Shown here piece after piece: positions 7,679 to 14,754 of a stretch of 20,136 bases of DNA. Each line of letters opens with the position of its first letter. Position 1 is the stretch's first letter. Source of the stretch: Cupriavidus sp. (GTDB lineage Bacteria; Pseudomonadota; Gammaproteobacteria; Burkholderiales; Burkholderiaceae). The translations under genes were made by a program, and so were the position numbers. The DNA is taken from contig JABFVP010000133.1 of assembly GCA_013362725.1 (NCBI GenBank), positions 1 to 20,136 of the forward strand, read 5' to 3'. Under the pieces are notes generated by a model. It worked only from the letters and a program-made list of their open reading frames with translations, made no database searches and had not been told where the DNA came from.

Positions 7679-7708
7679 CGCGGAGCCGGGCGGGGCACCG
7701 TCCGCGTC
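7677..7708 (+). other. Hairpin at the DUF2917 stop codon
   Basis: GACGCGGA (7677-7684) and TCCGCGTC (7701-7708) form a perfect 8-base stem with a 16-base loop that begins inside the TGA stop of the DUF2917 gene. No T-tract follows, so it may protect the 3' end or be chance in GC-rich DNA. Confidence 0.35.
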
Positions 7709-7799
7709 GCACCGGGACCGGGGCCATCTGCGCCTGGTCTGGTCGCGTGACGCATCGGACGGTTGCACGCCGCGCGCACGCTGAATCGGGCCAGGTTCG

Positions 7800-7823
7800 G
7801 GGCCGGCGCAAGCCGGCCCTTTT
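7800..7823 (+). terminator. Intrinsic terminator before lipB
   Basis: GGGCCGGC (7800-7807), tetraloop GCAA, GCCGGCCC (7812-7819), then TTTT. The perfect 8-base GC stem, stable GNRA-type loop and T-run fit a Rho-independent terminator closing the DUF2917 unit. It ends only 16 bases before the lipB start, so lipB must use a promoter overlapping or directly after it. Confidence 0.75.
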
Positions 7824-7826
7824 CGT

Positions 7827-7832
7827 TACACT
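7827..7832 (+). promoter_or_regulatory. Putative -10 element of lipB
   Basis: TACACT in the context GTTACACTC, directly after the terminator T-run. A start 6-8 bases downstream would fall at about 7839-7840, on or beside the lipB ATG. No clear -35 is present (the position falls in the terminator hairpin), so the call is tentative. Confidence 0.35.
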
Positions 7833-7839
7833 CTCGGCC

Positions 7840-8568
7840 ATGCATCCGATTCAGATCATCGAACGCGGCCGAGAGGATTACCAGCCGTGTTTCGACGCGA
7901 TGCGCGCCTTCACCGCCGCACGCACCCCCGAGACGCCCGACCAGGTCTGGCTGGTCGAGCATCCGCCGGTCTACACGCTGGGCCAGGCGGGCGACCCCGC
8001 GCACCTGCTGGCCCCGGACGAGCGGATTCCGGTGGTGCAGATCGACCGTGGCGGGCAGATCACTTATCACGGCCCGGGGCAGGTGGTGGCCTATCTGCTG
8101 CTCGACCTGCGGCGGCGCCGGCTGATGGTGCGCGAGCTGGTGCACGGCATCGAGCAGGCCGTGCTGGACACGCTCGCGGCGTATAATCTCGCAGCCGAAC
8201 GCAAGCCCGGCGCCCCCGGCATCTACCTGTCCGGCGGGCCGCACCAGGGCGCCAAGATTGCCGCGCTCGGCCTCAAGATCCGCAACGGCTGCAGCTACCA
8301 CGGCGTCAGCCTCAACGTGCAGATGGACCTGTCGCCGTTCCTGCGCATCAATCCCTGCGGCTATGCCGGACTGGAAACGGTCGACATGGCCAGCGCGGGT
8401 GCCACCTGCCCGGTGGCGGATGCCGGTGGCGCCCCAATGCCCGTGACCGCGGCAACACAACCCGAGATCGCACAACGCCTGGCGGCTGCATTGTGCGAGG
8501 TGCTGGCAGCGCACGAGGCTCGCGTGCTGGCGGCTGAAGAAGCTGCCGCCCCGGCCCTGGCCTCCTAG
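7840..8568 (+). CDS. lipB: Octanoyl-[ACP]:protein N-octanoyltransferase LipB
   Basis: Transfers octanoyl from acyl-carrier protein to the lipoyl domains of 2-oxoacid dehydrogenases and GcvH, the first step of lipoate synthesis. The 242-residue protein carries the family motifs in order: DQVWLVEHPPVYTLGQAG (about 34-51), VVQIDRGGQITYHGPGQVVAY (about 66-86), GAKIAALGLKIRNGCSYHG with active-site lysine K139, LNVQMDLSPF, and NPCGYAGLE with catalytic cysteine C173 (the E. coli Cys169 equivalent). It is somewhat longer than E. coli LipB (213) because of an Ala-rich C-terminal tail. The ATG at 7840 starts the conserved region; no Shine-Dalgarno is present upstream. lipA follows after 40 bases. Confidence 0.96.
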   Translation: MHPIQIIERGREDYQPCFDAMRAFTAARTPETPDQVWLVEHPPVYTLGQAGDPAHLLAPDERIPVVQIDRGGQITYHGPGQVVAYLLLDLRRRRLMVRELVHGIEQAVLDTLAAYNLAAERKPGAPGIYLSGGPHQGAKIAALGLKIRNGCSYHGVSLNVQMDLSPFLRINPCGYAGLETVDMASAGATCPVADAGGAPMPVTAATQPEIAQRLAAALCEVLAAHEARVLAAEEAAAPALAS

Positions 8569-8608
8569 TCAAAAGCGAAATGCACGCCGAGTGCGTGCGG
8601 AGAAATGT

Positions 8609-9613
8609 ATGAGCGACGCACTGATCGCCCCGAACGCCTCTTCCAGCGAAGCCCCGCAGTCCCCCGCGGAGCAGTACGACCCGACCCGCAAGCAGAAGTC
8701 GGCCGACAAGACCGCGCGCATCCCCATCAAGATCGTGCCGGCCGAGAAGCTCAAGAAGCCGGACTGGATCCGCGTGAAGGCCGCCACCGGCAATTCGCGT
8801 TTCTATGAGATCAAGGACATCCTGCGCGCCAACAACCTCGTGACGGTGTGCGAGGAAGCCAGCTGCCCGAATATCGGCGAATGCTTCGGCAAGGGCACGG
8901 CCACCTTCATGATCATGGGCGACAAGTGCACGCGCCGCTGCCCGTTCTGCGACGTCGGCCACGGCCGCCCCGATCCGCTCGACGTGAACGAGCCCGGCAA
9001 CCTGGCCCGCACCATCGCCCAGCTCAAGCTGAACTACGTGGTGATCACCAGCGTCGACCGCGACGACCTGCGCGACGGCGGCGCCCAGCACTATGTCGAC
9101 TGCATCTCGCAGACGCGCGAGCTGTCGCCCGGCACCCGCATCGAAGTGCTGGTGCCCGACTTCCGCGGCCGCCTGGACAAGGCGCTGGACATCCTGCAGG
9201 CGTGCCCGCCCGACGTGATGAACCACAACATGGAAACCGTGCCGCGCCTGTACAAGCAGGCCCGCCCGGGCGCCGACTACGCGCACTCGCTCAAGCTGCT
9301 GCAGGAGTTCAAGCGCCGCAATCCCAACGTCCCGACCAAGTCCGGCCTGATGGTCGGCCTGGGCGAGACCGACGAGGAAATCCTGGAAGTCATGCGCGAC
9401 ATGCGCGCGCACGACATCGACATGCTGACCATCGGCCAGTACCTGGCGCCGTCGAACCACCACCTGCCGGTGCTGCGCTACGTGCATCCCGACACCTTCA
9501 AGATGTTCGAGCAAGAGGCCTACAAGATGGGCTTCACCCACGCCGCCGTGGGCGCTATGGTGCGCAGCTCCTACCATGCCGACCAGCAGGCGCATCAGGC
9601 GGGGTTTGCCTGA
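8609..9613 (+). CDS. lipA: Lipoyl synthase LipA
   Basis: Radical-SAM enzyme that inserts two sulfur atoms into protein-bound octanoyl groups to make lipoyl. With the ATG at 8609 it has 334 residues. The auxiliary 4Fe-4S cluster motif C-x4-C-x5-C is C81, C86, C92, and the radical-SAM motif C-x3-C-x2-C is C107, C111, C114 (CTRRCPFC). The C-terminal RSSY at 319-322 supplies the conserved serine ligand of the auxiliary cluster. The 60-residue N-terminal part (ending before KKPDWIRVKA) is variable, as usual in the family. The start at 8609 is preferred over the in-frame GTG at 8591 because GGAG (8599-8602) is correctly spaced to it. Last gene of lipBA; a strong terminator follows. Confidence 0.97.
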   Translation: MSDALIAPNASSSEAPQSPAEQYDPTRKQKSADKTARIPIKIVPAEKLKKPDWIRVKAATGNSRFYEIKDILRANNLVTVCEEASCPNIGECFGKGTATFMIMGDKCTRRCPFCDVGHGRPDPLDVNEPGNLARTIAQLKLNYVVITSVDRDDLRDGGAQHYVDCISQTRELSPGTRIEVLVPDFRGRLDKALDILQACPPDVMNHNMETVPRLYKQARPGADYAHSLKLLQEFKRRNPNVPTKSGLMVGLGETDEEILEVMRDMRAHDIDMLTIGQYLAPSNHHLPVLRYVHPDTFKMFEQEAYKMGFTHAAVGAMVRSSYHADQQAHQAGFA

Positions 9614-9636
9614 GCGGGTTGGGTTGGAATAAGAAA

Positions 9637-9664
9637 ACGGCCGGGGATTTCCCCGGCCGTTTTT
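9637..9664 (+). terminator. Intrinsic terminator of lipBA
   Basis: ACGGCCGGGG (9637-9646), loop ATTT, CCCCGGCCGT (9651-9660) followed by TTTT, a perfect 10-base stem with T-run, 23 bases after the lipA stop. A-rich sequence on the left side could let it work in both directions, but there is no minus-strand gene downstream for it to close. Confidence 0.93.
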
Positions 9665-9729
9665 GTTTTGGGCGCCCGTCCGCATCCTAGGGTCAACCCC
9701 GACTGTCCCTGCATGTTCCATTTCGATAT

Positions 9730-9758
9730 GATGAATTCATCGATAAATTATCGATGAA
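9730..9758. promoter_or_regulatory. Palindromic operator candidate upstream of pxpB
   Basis: Two overlapping perfect palindromes in an AT-rich island: GATGAATTCATC (9730-9741), and TTCATCGATA (9736-9745) paired with TATCGATGAA (9749-9758) around AAT. Together they give three GATGAA half-sites, at 9730-9735 (+), 9736-9741 (-) and 9753-9758 (+). The block lies just upstream of a possible -35/-10 pair at 9769-9796, as an activator site would, and also overlaps a possible -10 TATGAT (9727-9732), as a repressor site would. The cognate regulator is not evident in the window. Confidence 0.6.
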
Positions 9759-9768
9759 ATACAAATAC

Positions 9769-9796
9769 GTCACATTCCGGCTTGTCTGCCTACACT
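9769..9796 (+). promoter_or_regulatory. Putative promoter of the pxp operon
   Basis: GTCACA (9769-9774), 16 bases, TACACT (9791-9796): four of six matches at each sigma-70 element. Transcription would begin near 9803, giving a leader of about 22 bases before the pxpB ATG. An alternative is TATGAT at 9727-9732 with a poor -35. Confidence 0.4.
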
Positions 9797-9824
9797 GGGT
9801 AGCAAGTGCGCTACCGGGACTCCC

Positions 9825-10472
9825 ATGAACTGCACCGTCCACCGCCTTGCCGAGCAGGCGCTGCTGTACAGCGTCGCGCCGCCCGCCTCGCTGGCAGTCC
9901 AGCGCCGCATCTGGGCCATGGCCGCGCGTGCCGCGGACTGGCGCGGCGTGGTCGACGTGGTGCCGGGCATGAACAACCTCACCGTGATCTTCGACGGCAG
10001 TGCCGACGTCGACGCGCTCGAGCGCAACCTGAAGCTGGCGTGGGCCTCGGGCGAGGCGAGCAATGCGACCGGCAAGCTGGTCGAGATCCCGGTGCGCTAC
10101 GGCGGCGAGCATGGGCCGGACCTGGGCGACGTCGCCGCCCATACCGGCCTGACGCCGCAGGAAGTGGTGCGCCGCCATGCGGCGGGCGAGTACGTGGTCT
10201 ATTTCCTCGGCTTCCAGCCGGGCTTCGCCTACATGGGCGGGCTGGCGCCGGAACTGGCGACGCCGCGCCGGCGCGAGCCGCGGGTGGCGGTGCCGGCCGG
10301 GTCGGTCGGCATCGGCGGCGAGCAGACCGGCATCTATCCGGCGGTGCTGCCGGGCGGCTGGCAGCTGATAGGGCGCACCGACGCCGAACTCTTCGTGGCG
10401 GACCGCGATCCGCCGTCCCTGTTCGCGCCCGGCGATACCGTGCGCTTCGTTGCCGAGGAAATCATCGCGTGA
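9825..10472 (+). CDS. pxpB: 5-oxoprolinase subunit PxpB (KipI family)
   Basis: One of three subunits of the prokaryotic ATP-dependent 5-oxoprolinase, which opens 5-oxo-L-proline to L-glutamate. The 215 residues match the KipI/PxpB family length (about 218-240). Clear family stretches are the N-terminal DVVPGMNNLTVIFDG (about 44-58), EIPVRYGGEHGPDLGDVA (about 87-104), VVYFLGFQPGFAYMGGL (about 124-140) and the cyclophilin-like VAVPAGSVGIGGEQTGIYP with LPGGWQLIGRT. The same family was first described as KipI, an inhibitor of the sporulation kinase in Bacillus; in a Gram-negative cluster with pxpC and pxpA the enzyme role applies. Its stop overlaps the pxpC start as GTGA (10469-10472), indicating coupled translation. 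Confidence 0.94.
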   Translation: MNCTVHRLAEQALLYSVAPPASLAVQRRIWAMAARAADWRGVVDVVPGMNNLTVIFDGSADVDALERNLKLAWASGEASNATGKLVEIPVRYGGEHGPDLGDVAAHTGLTPQEVVRRHAAGEYVVYFLGFQPGFAYMGGLAPELATPRRREPRVAVPAGSVGIGGEQTGIYPAVLPGGWQLIGRTDAELFVADRDPPSLFAPGDTVRFVAEEIIA

Positions 10473-11488
10473 TCGAGATCCTTCGTCCGGGCGCGCTCGC
10501 CTCGGTGCAGGACCTGGGCCGTACCGGCTTCCGCCGCTTTGGCGTGGGCCGCTGCGGTGCCATGGACATGCTGGCGGTGGAAGTCGGCAACCGCCTGCTT
10601 GGCAATGCGCCCGGCTGCGCCGCCATTGAATTCACGCTGGGGCGTGCCGCGGTGCGCTTCCATGCCGATATGCGCGTGGCGCTGGCCGGCGCCGAATGCG
10701 GCGCCAACCTGGACGGCATGCCGGTGTGGTCGTGGCATGCGTTCGACGCGCACAAGGGCGAGACCCTGACGCTGCCGTCGACGCGTGGCGGCACGCGCGT
10801 GTACCTGTGCGTGGCGGGCGGCATTGCGGTCGAGCCGGTGATGGGTTCGCGCAGCACCGACCTGAAGTCGGGTTTCGGCGGGCTGGGCGGCCGCGCGCTG
10901 CAGGAGGGTGACCGCCTGCCCGCGGGACGGCCGGGGCTGGACGCCGAGACCGACTGGATCGGCGTGCAAGCGCCGGCGTGGGCGCTGCCCGCCGCGGTCG
11001 AAGGCAAGGCCACGGCGATCCGCATGCTGCCGGGGCCGGAATACGAGGATTTCGACGCGGCCGCGCAGGCCGCGCTGTGGCAGGCCGACTGGACCGTCAC
11101 GCCCAACAGCAACCGCATGGGCCTGCGCCTCGCCGGCCCGGCGCTGGCGCGGCGCCCCGAGCGCAGCGCCGACCTGCTCTCGCACGGCGTGATGCCGGGC
11201 GTGATGCAGGTGCCGCCGGCGGGCCAGCCGATTGCGCTGATGGCCGATGCGCAGACCACCGGCGGCTATCCCAAGATCGGCGTGGTGATCGAAGCGGATT
11301 TGTGGCGGCTGGCGCAGGTGCCGCTGGGCGCGCCGGTGCGCTTCGTGCAGGTCACGCTGGCGCAGGCGCAGGCGGCGCAGCATGAGCTGGCACGCTACCT
11401 GCGGCAGATCGAGCAGGCGCTGCAGTGGCAGGGCGATGGCATGCCCATTGCCGCGCGCCGGCGTACCCGCACGCGGGCGGCAGCATAA
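10469..11488 (+). CDS. pxpC: 5-oxoprolinase subunit PxpC (KipA family)
   Basis: Second subunit of the PxpABC 5-oxoprolinase, in the biotin-dependent carboxyltransferase-like family formerly KipA. From the GTG at 10469 it has 339 residues, with family signatures IEILRPGALASVQDLGRTGF and GAMDMLAVEVGNRLLGN (about 2-48), RVYLCVAGGIAVEPVMGSRSTD (about 110-131), GFGGLGGRALQEGD, then RMLPGPEYEDF, NSNRMGLRLAGPAL, SADLLSHGVMPGVMQVPPAGQP and DAQTTGGYPKIGVV. A basic, Arg-rich C-terminal end (RRRTRTRAAA) is likely non-essential. The GTG start is fixed by the 4-base overlap with pxpB and by the conserved N-terminus beginning directly. pxpA follows after 35 bases that include a perfect palindrome. Confidence 0.95.
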   Translation: MIEILRPGALASVQDLGRTGFRRFGVGRCGAMDMLAVEVGNRLLGNAPGCAAIEFTLGRAAVRFHADMRVALAGAECGANLDGMPVWSWHAFDAHKGETLTLPSTRGGTRVYLCVAGGIAVEPVMGSRSTDLKSGFGGLGGRALQEGDRLPAGRPGLDAETDWIGVQAPAWALPAAVEGKATAIRMLPGPEYEDFDAAAQAALWQADWTVTPNSNRMGLRLAGPALARRPERSADLLSHGVMPGVMQVPPAGQPIALMADAQTTGGYPKIGVVIEADLWRLAQVPLGAPVRFVQVTLAQAQAAQHELARYLRQIEQALQWQGDGMPIAARRRTRTRAAA

Positions 11489-11493
11489 GGGAA

Positions 11494-11507
11494 GGCGCCC
11501 GGGCGCC
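11494..11507. other. Palindrome between pxpC and pxpA
   Basis: GGCGCCC directly followed by GGGCGCC is a perfect 14-base palindrome six bases after the pxpC stop and just before the pxpA ribosome binding site. It could pair as a cruciform or mRNA hairpin tuning pxpA, or be chance in GC-rich DNA. Confidence 0.3.
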
Positions 11508-11523
11508 GCACAGGAGAATGGCA

Positions 11524-12264
11524 ATGCAGATCGATTTGAACGCGGATCTTGGCGAAGGCTGTGGCAATGACGAGGCGCTGCTGGCGCTGATCAGCTCGGC
11601 CAATATCGCCTGCGGCTGGCACGCGGGCGACGCCGCCACCATGGTGGATACGGTGAAGTGGGCGCTGGCGCAGGGCGTGGCGATCGGCGCGCACCCGAGC
11701 TACCCGGACCGCGACAACTTCGGCCGCACCGAGATGCAGCGCGACCCGGAACATGTCTACGCCGACGTGCTGTACCAGATCGGCGCGCTCGCCGCGATCG
11801 TGCGCGCGCAGGGCGGGGTGCTGCACCACGTCAAGCCGCACGGCGCGCTGTACAACCAGGCCGTGCGCGACCCGGCGCTGGCGCGTGCGATCGTGCGCGC
11901 GGTGCGCGACTTCGACGCCGACCTGGTGTTCTTCGGCCTGGCTGGCAGCCAGATGATCGACGTGGCCAAGGAGGCCGGCCTGCGCGTCCGGCAGGAGGTC
12001 TTTGCCGACCGTGGCTACAACCCCGATGGCACGCTGGTCAAACGCGGCACCCCCGGCGCGTTGCACGAGGACGAGGAAGTTGCCTTGAACCAGACCCTGA
12101 CCATGGTGCGCGAGCAGCGCGTGCGCGCCATCGACGGCAGCTGGGTACCGATTCAGGCCGAAACCGTGTGTCTGCACGGCGACGGCGCCCACGCGCTGGC
12201 CTTCGCGCGCCGCATCCGGGAACGGCTGGGCGCGCAAGGCATCGCGATCCGCGCCGGCGACTGA
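11524..12264 (+). CDS. pxpA: 5-oxoprolinase subunit PxpA (LamB/YcsF family)
   Basis: Third 5-oxoprolinase subunit, 246 residues against 244 in E. coli. The N-terminus MQIDLNADLGEGCGNDEALL, then SSANIACGWHAGDAATM and GVAIGAHPSYPDRDNFGR, is the LamB/YcsF signature; further conserved stretches are VKPHGALYN, EVFADRGYNPDGTLVKR and ETVCLHGDGAHAL. The ATG at 11524 is preferred over the in-frame ATG at 11518 because AGGAG (11512-11516) is seven bases from the former and only one from the latter, and because it yields the canonical N-terminus. The residue before HAGD is Trp where E. coli has Phe, a mild change. It completes pxpBCA and is followed after 107 bases by the DUF969 gene. Confidence 0.95.
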   Translation: MQIDLNADLGEGCGNDEALLALISSANIACGWHAGDAATMVDTVKWALAQGVAIGAHPSYPDRDNFGRTEMQRDPEHVYADVLYQIGALAAIVRAQGGVLHHVKPHGALYNQAVRDPALARAIVRAVRDFDADLVFFGLAGSQMIDVAKEAGLRVRQEVFADRGYNPDGTLVKRGTPGALHEDEEVALNQTLTMVREQRVRAIDGSWVPIQAETVCLHGDGAHALAFARRIRERLGAQGIAIRAGD

Positions 12265-12371
12265 GCGCATTGCAGCGCTTTCACGCCGGCATTGTCCCCA
12301 CGCGGCCTGCCCCGTCACGCGTCACGACGGCTGCTGTCCGCGCGCCTTCGTTATCTTCGTTAGGTGTTTCC

Positions 12372-13100
12372 ATGGAACAGGCAGTCAACCTTTGGCCCCT
12401 TGTCGGGGTCGGCGTCATCATCGTCGGCTTCGTGCTGCGCTTCAATCCCATGCTGGTGGTGGTGCTCGCCGCGCTGGCCACGGGGCTGGCCGCGCCGATG
12501 CCGCTGATGCAGATCTTCTCCGCGATCGGCACCGCCTTCGTCAAGGCGCGCAACCTGCCGCTGATCATCCTGCTGCCGCTGGCGGTGATCGGCCTGCTGG
12601 AGCGCCACGGGCTGCGCGAGCATGCGCAGGCGTGGATCGCGCGCATCGCCTCGGCCACGGTCGGGCGCTTGCTGATCGTCTACCTGGGCGTGCGCGAGCT
12701 GACCGCGGCGATCGGCCTGACCAGCCTTGGCGGGCATCCGCAGATGGTGCGCCCGCTGCTGGCACCGATGGCCGAGGGCGCGGCCGAGAACCGCTTCGGC
12801 CACCTGCCCGAGCCGGTGCGCCAGCGTGTGCTGGCCTTCTGCGCCGCTACCGACAACGTCGGCCTGTTCTTCGGCGAGGACATCTTCGTCGCGTTCGGCG
12901 CGATTGCGCTGATGCATACCTTCCTGCTGTCGTCGAACATCGACGTGGAGCCGCTGCATATCGCCGTGTGGGGCATCCCGACCGCGATCTGCGCCTTCCT
13001 GATCCACGCCGTGCGGCTCAAGCGCCTGGACGGCTGGCTCGAGCGCGAGCTGGGCGGCAACGCTGCCCGCGCCGCCGTGCCCGCGCAGAGCGCCGAATAA
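12372..13100 (+). CDS. DUF969 membrane protein, putative transporter component
   Basis: A 242-residue integral membrane protein with about six hydrophobic segments (about 8-28, 29-48, 62-80, 95-115, 155-178, 190-210). It starts MEQAVNLWPLVGVGVIIVG and contains the conserved-looking ELTAAIGLTSLGGHPQMVRPLLAPMAEGAAE and FCAATDNVGLFFGEDIFVAFGAIAL. These fit the DUF969 family, which is encoded as a pair with DUF979. The ATG at 12372 follows a weak AGGTG. The next gene begins 10 bases on, so the pair is co-transcribed, and flanking pxpA and pcp suggest uptake of 5-oxoproline or a pyroglutamyl compound. That substrate is inference; the protein has no recognisable transport motif. Confidence 0.85.
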   Translation: MEQAVNLWPLVGVGVIIVGFVLRFNPMLVVVLAALATGLAAPMPLMQIFSAIGTAFVKARNLPLIILLPLAVIGLLERHGLREHAQAWIARIASATVGRLLIVYLGVRELTAAIGLTSLGGHPQMVRPLLAPMAEGAAENRFGHLPEPVRQRVLAFCAATDNVGLFFGEDIFVAFGAIALMHTFLLSSNIDVEPLHIAVWGIPTAICAFLIHAVRLKRLDGWLERELGGNAARAAVPAQSAE

Positions 13101-13110
13101 GGAGCGCGCC

Positions 13111-14061
13111 ATGATCATTTCCATCGAATACCTGTACTGGCTCGCCGGCCTGGTGCTGGCCATCACTGCGCTGATGACCTTCGCCGACCGCGCGCATCCG
13201 CGCCGCCTCAGCACCGGCCTGTTCTGGCTGCTGTACGCGATCGTGTTCCTGGTCGGCGACCGGCTGCCGCCGGCCGCGGTCGGCATCGGCGCGGTGGTGA
13301 TGGCGCTGATCGCCGGTTTCGGCGGCGTCGGCCACGGCAAGCATGAAAGCCTGCCCGAGGACGAGCGCCGCGCCAGCGCCAGCCGCCTCGGCAACAAGCT
13401 GTTCATTCCGGCGCTGCTGATCCCGCTGGTGACCGTGATCGGCACCATGCTGTTCAAGGATGTCAGGATCGCCGGCGTGCCGCTGCTCGATCCCAAGAAC
13501 GTGACCTTCGTCTCGCTCGGGATCGGCTGCCTGATCTCGCTGGCGGTGGTGTGCTGGCTTACGCGCGACACCGTGGCGCAGGGCCTGCGCGAATCGCGCC
13601 GGCTGACCGAGTCGCTCGGCTGGGCGCTGGTGCTGCCGCAGATGCTGGCGATGCTGGGGCTGGTGTTTGCCGACGCGGGCGTGGGCAAGGCCGTCGCGCA
13701 CCTGACCACCGCTTACATCAACCTGGACTACAAGCTGGTGGCGGTGGCGGTCTATTGCGTCGGCATGGCGCTGTTCACGGTGATCATGGGCAATGGCTTC
13801 GCCGCCTTCCCGGTGATGACCGGCGGCGTCGGCGTGCCCATCCTGGTCGGCATGTTCGGCGGCAATCCGGCGGTGATGGCGGCGATCGGCATGTTCTCGG
13901 GCTATTGCGGTACGCTGATGACGCCGATGGCAGCGAATTTCAATATCGTGCCGGCGGCGCTGCTGGAACTCGACGACAAGAACGCCGTGATCCGCGCGCA
14001 GGTGCCGACCGCGCTGGCGATCCTGGCGGCCAATATCGTGCTGCTGTACTGGCTGATGTAA
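13111..14061 (+). CDS. DUF979 membrane protein, putative transporter component
   Basis: A 316-residue membrane protein with about nine hydrophobic segments and an internal cytoplasm-like loop (about 70-92, GHGKHESLPEDERRASASRLGN). The DUF979 signature is clear in the C-terminal half: MGNGFAAFPVMTGGVGVPIL (about 229-248), GGNPAVMAAIGMFSGYCGTL and MTPMAANFNIVPAALLEL. Gly-rich re-entrant-looking segments of this kind resemble ion-coupled carriers. The ATG at 13111 has AAGGAG at 13099-13104. It always partners DUF969 in my recollection of the families; together they probably form one permease. Its stop is 16 bases from pcp. The role in pyroglutamate uptake is inferred from neighbours only. Confidence 0.87.
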   Translation: MIISIEYLYWLAGLVLAITALMTFADRAHPRRLSTGLFWLLYAIVFLVGDRLPPAAVGIGAVVMALIAGFGGVGHGKHESLPEDERRASASRLGNKLFIPALLIPLVTVIGTMLFKDVRIAGVPLLDPKNVTFVSLGIGCLISLAVVCWLTRDTVAQGLRESRRLTESLGWALVLPQMLAMLGLVFADAGVGKAVAHLTTAYINLDYKLVAVAVYCVGMALFTVIMGNGFAAFPVMTGGVGVPILVGMFGGNPAVMAAIGMFSGYCGTLMTPMAANFNIVPAALLELDDKNAVIRAQVPTALAILAANIVLLYWLM

Positions 14062-14077
14062 GCGCAGGAGCCCCGCC

Positions 14078-14728
14078 ATGCCGACCGTGCTGCTGACCGG
14101 CTTCGAGCCGTTCGAGGATGAACCGATCAACCCGTCCTGGGAAGCCGTGCGCGCGCTCGATGGCGAACGCGTCGGCGATGCGGTGATCGTCGCGCGCCAG
14201 CTGCCGTGCGTGTTCGGCGCGGCCATCGATGCGATCGGCGAACTGCTCGACGCGCTGCGGCCGACCCTGGTAATTGCCGTCGGCCAGGCCGGCGGGCGCG
14301 CCGAGATGTCGGTCGAGCGCGTGGCGATCAATGTCGACGATGCGCGCATTGCCGACAACGCCGGCGCCCAGCCGATCGACACCGCCATCGTCGCCGACGG
14401 CCCGGCGGCCTACTTTGCCACGCTGCCGATCAAGGCGATGGTGCGCGACATGCGCGCGGCGGGAGTGCCCGCGTCGGTGTCGCAGACTGCCGGCACCTTC
14501 GTCTGCAACCATGTGTTCTACGGGCTGATGCACCGGCTGGCGCGGCAGCCCGGCGGCGCGGCGCGCGGCGGCTTTATCCACATTCCGTATCTGCCCGAGC
14601 AGACCGCACGCCATCCGGGCCAGCCGAGCCTGGCGCACGAGACGCTGGTGAAAGGCCTGCGCATCGCGGTGGCGACGGCGCTGTCGACCCGCGCCGACGT
14701 GCGCGAACAGGGCGGACAGTTGCACTGA
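14078..14728 (+). CDS. pcp: Pyroglutamyl-peptidase I (cysteine peptidase C15)
   Basis: Removes N-terminal pyroglutamate (5-oxoproline) from peptides, supplying the substrate of PxpABC. The 216 residues equal the family norm (about 215). The C15 catalytic triad is intact: E80 in GQAGGRAEMSVERVAIN, C143 in TAGTFVCNHVFYGLMH and H168 in GGFIHIPYLPEQ. The N-terminus MPTVLLTGFEPFEDEPINPSW is the classic start. The ATG at 14078 follows AGGAG at correct spacing and lies 16 bases after DUF979. It is the last gene of the six-gene pyroglutamate module and is convergent with the VanZ-family gene, whose stop is 26 bases away; no hairpin with T-run lies between them. Confidence 0.97.
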   Translation: MPTVLLTGFEPFEDEPINPSWEAVRALDGERVGDAVIVARQLPCVFGAAIDAIGELLDALRPTLVIAVGQAGGRAEMSVERVAINVDDARIADNAGAQPIDTAIVADGPAAYFATLPIKAMVRDMRAAGVPASVSQTAGTFVCNHVFYGLMHRLARQPGGAARGGFIHIPYLPEQTARHPGQPSLAHETLVKGLRIAVATALSTRADVREQGGQLH

Positions 14729-14754
14729 GCACCGGTGCGCGCGTCCGCGCCGGC

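Noticed and set aside
7186..7839. Upstream extension of the lipB frame
   Set aside because: It crosses the DUF2917 gene and an intrinsic terminator, and the conserved LipB sequence starts at the ATG at 7840.
8591..8608. GTG at 8591 as the lipA start
   Set aside because: GGAG at 8599-8602 is correctly placed for the ATG at 8609 and would lie inside the coding region if 8591 were used.
13018..14388. 456-codon minus-strand open frame opposite DUF979 and pcp
   Set aside because: It overlaps clear genes with intact family motifs, and its His/Arg/Gln-rich translation is typical of antisense shadows.
14729..14754. GCACCGGTGC palindrome between pcp and the VanZ-family gene as a bidirectional terminator
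   Set aside because: The palindrome is only 10 bases with no loop space and no T-run on either strand.
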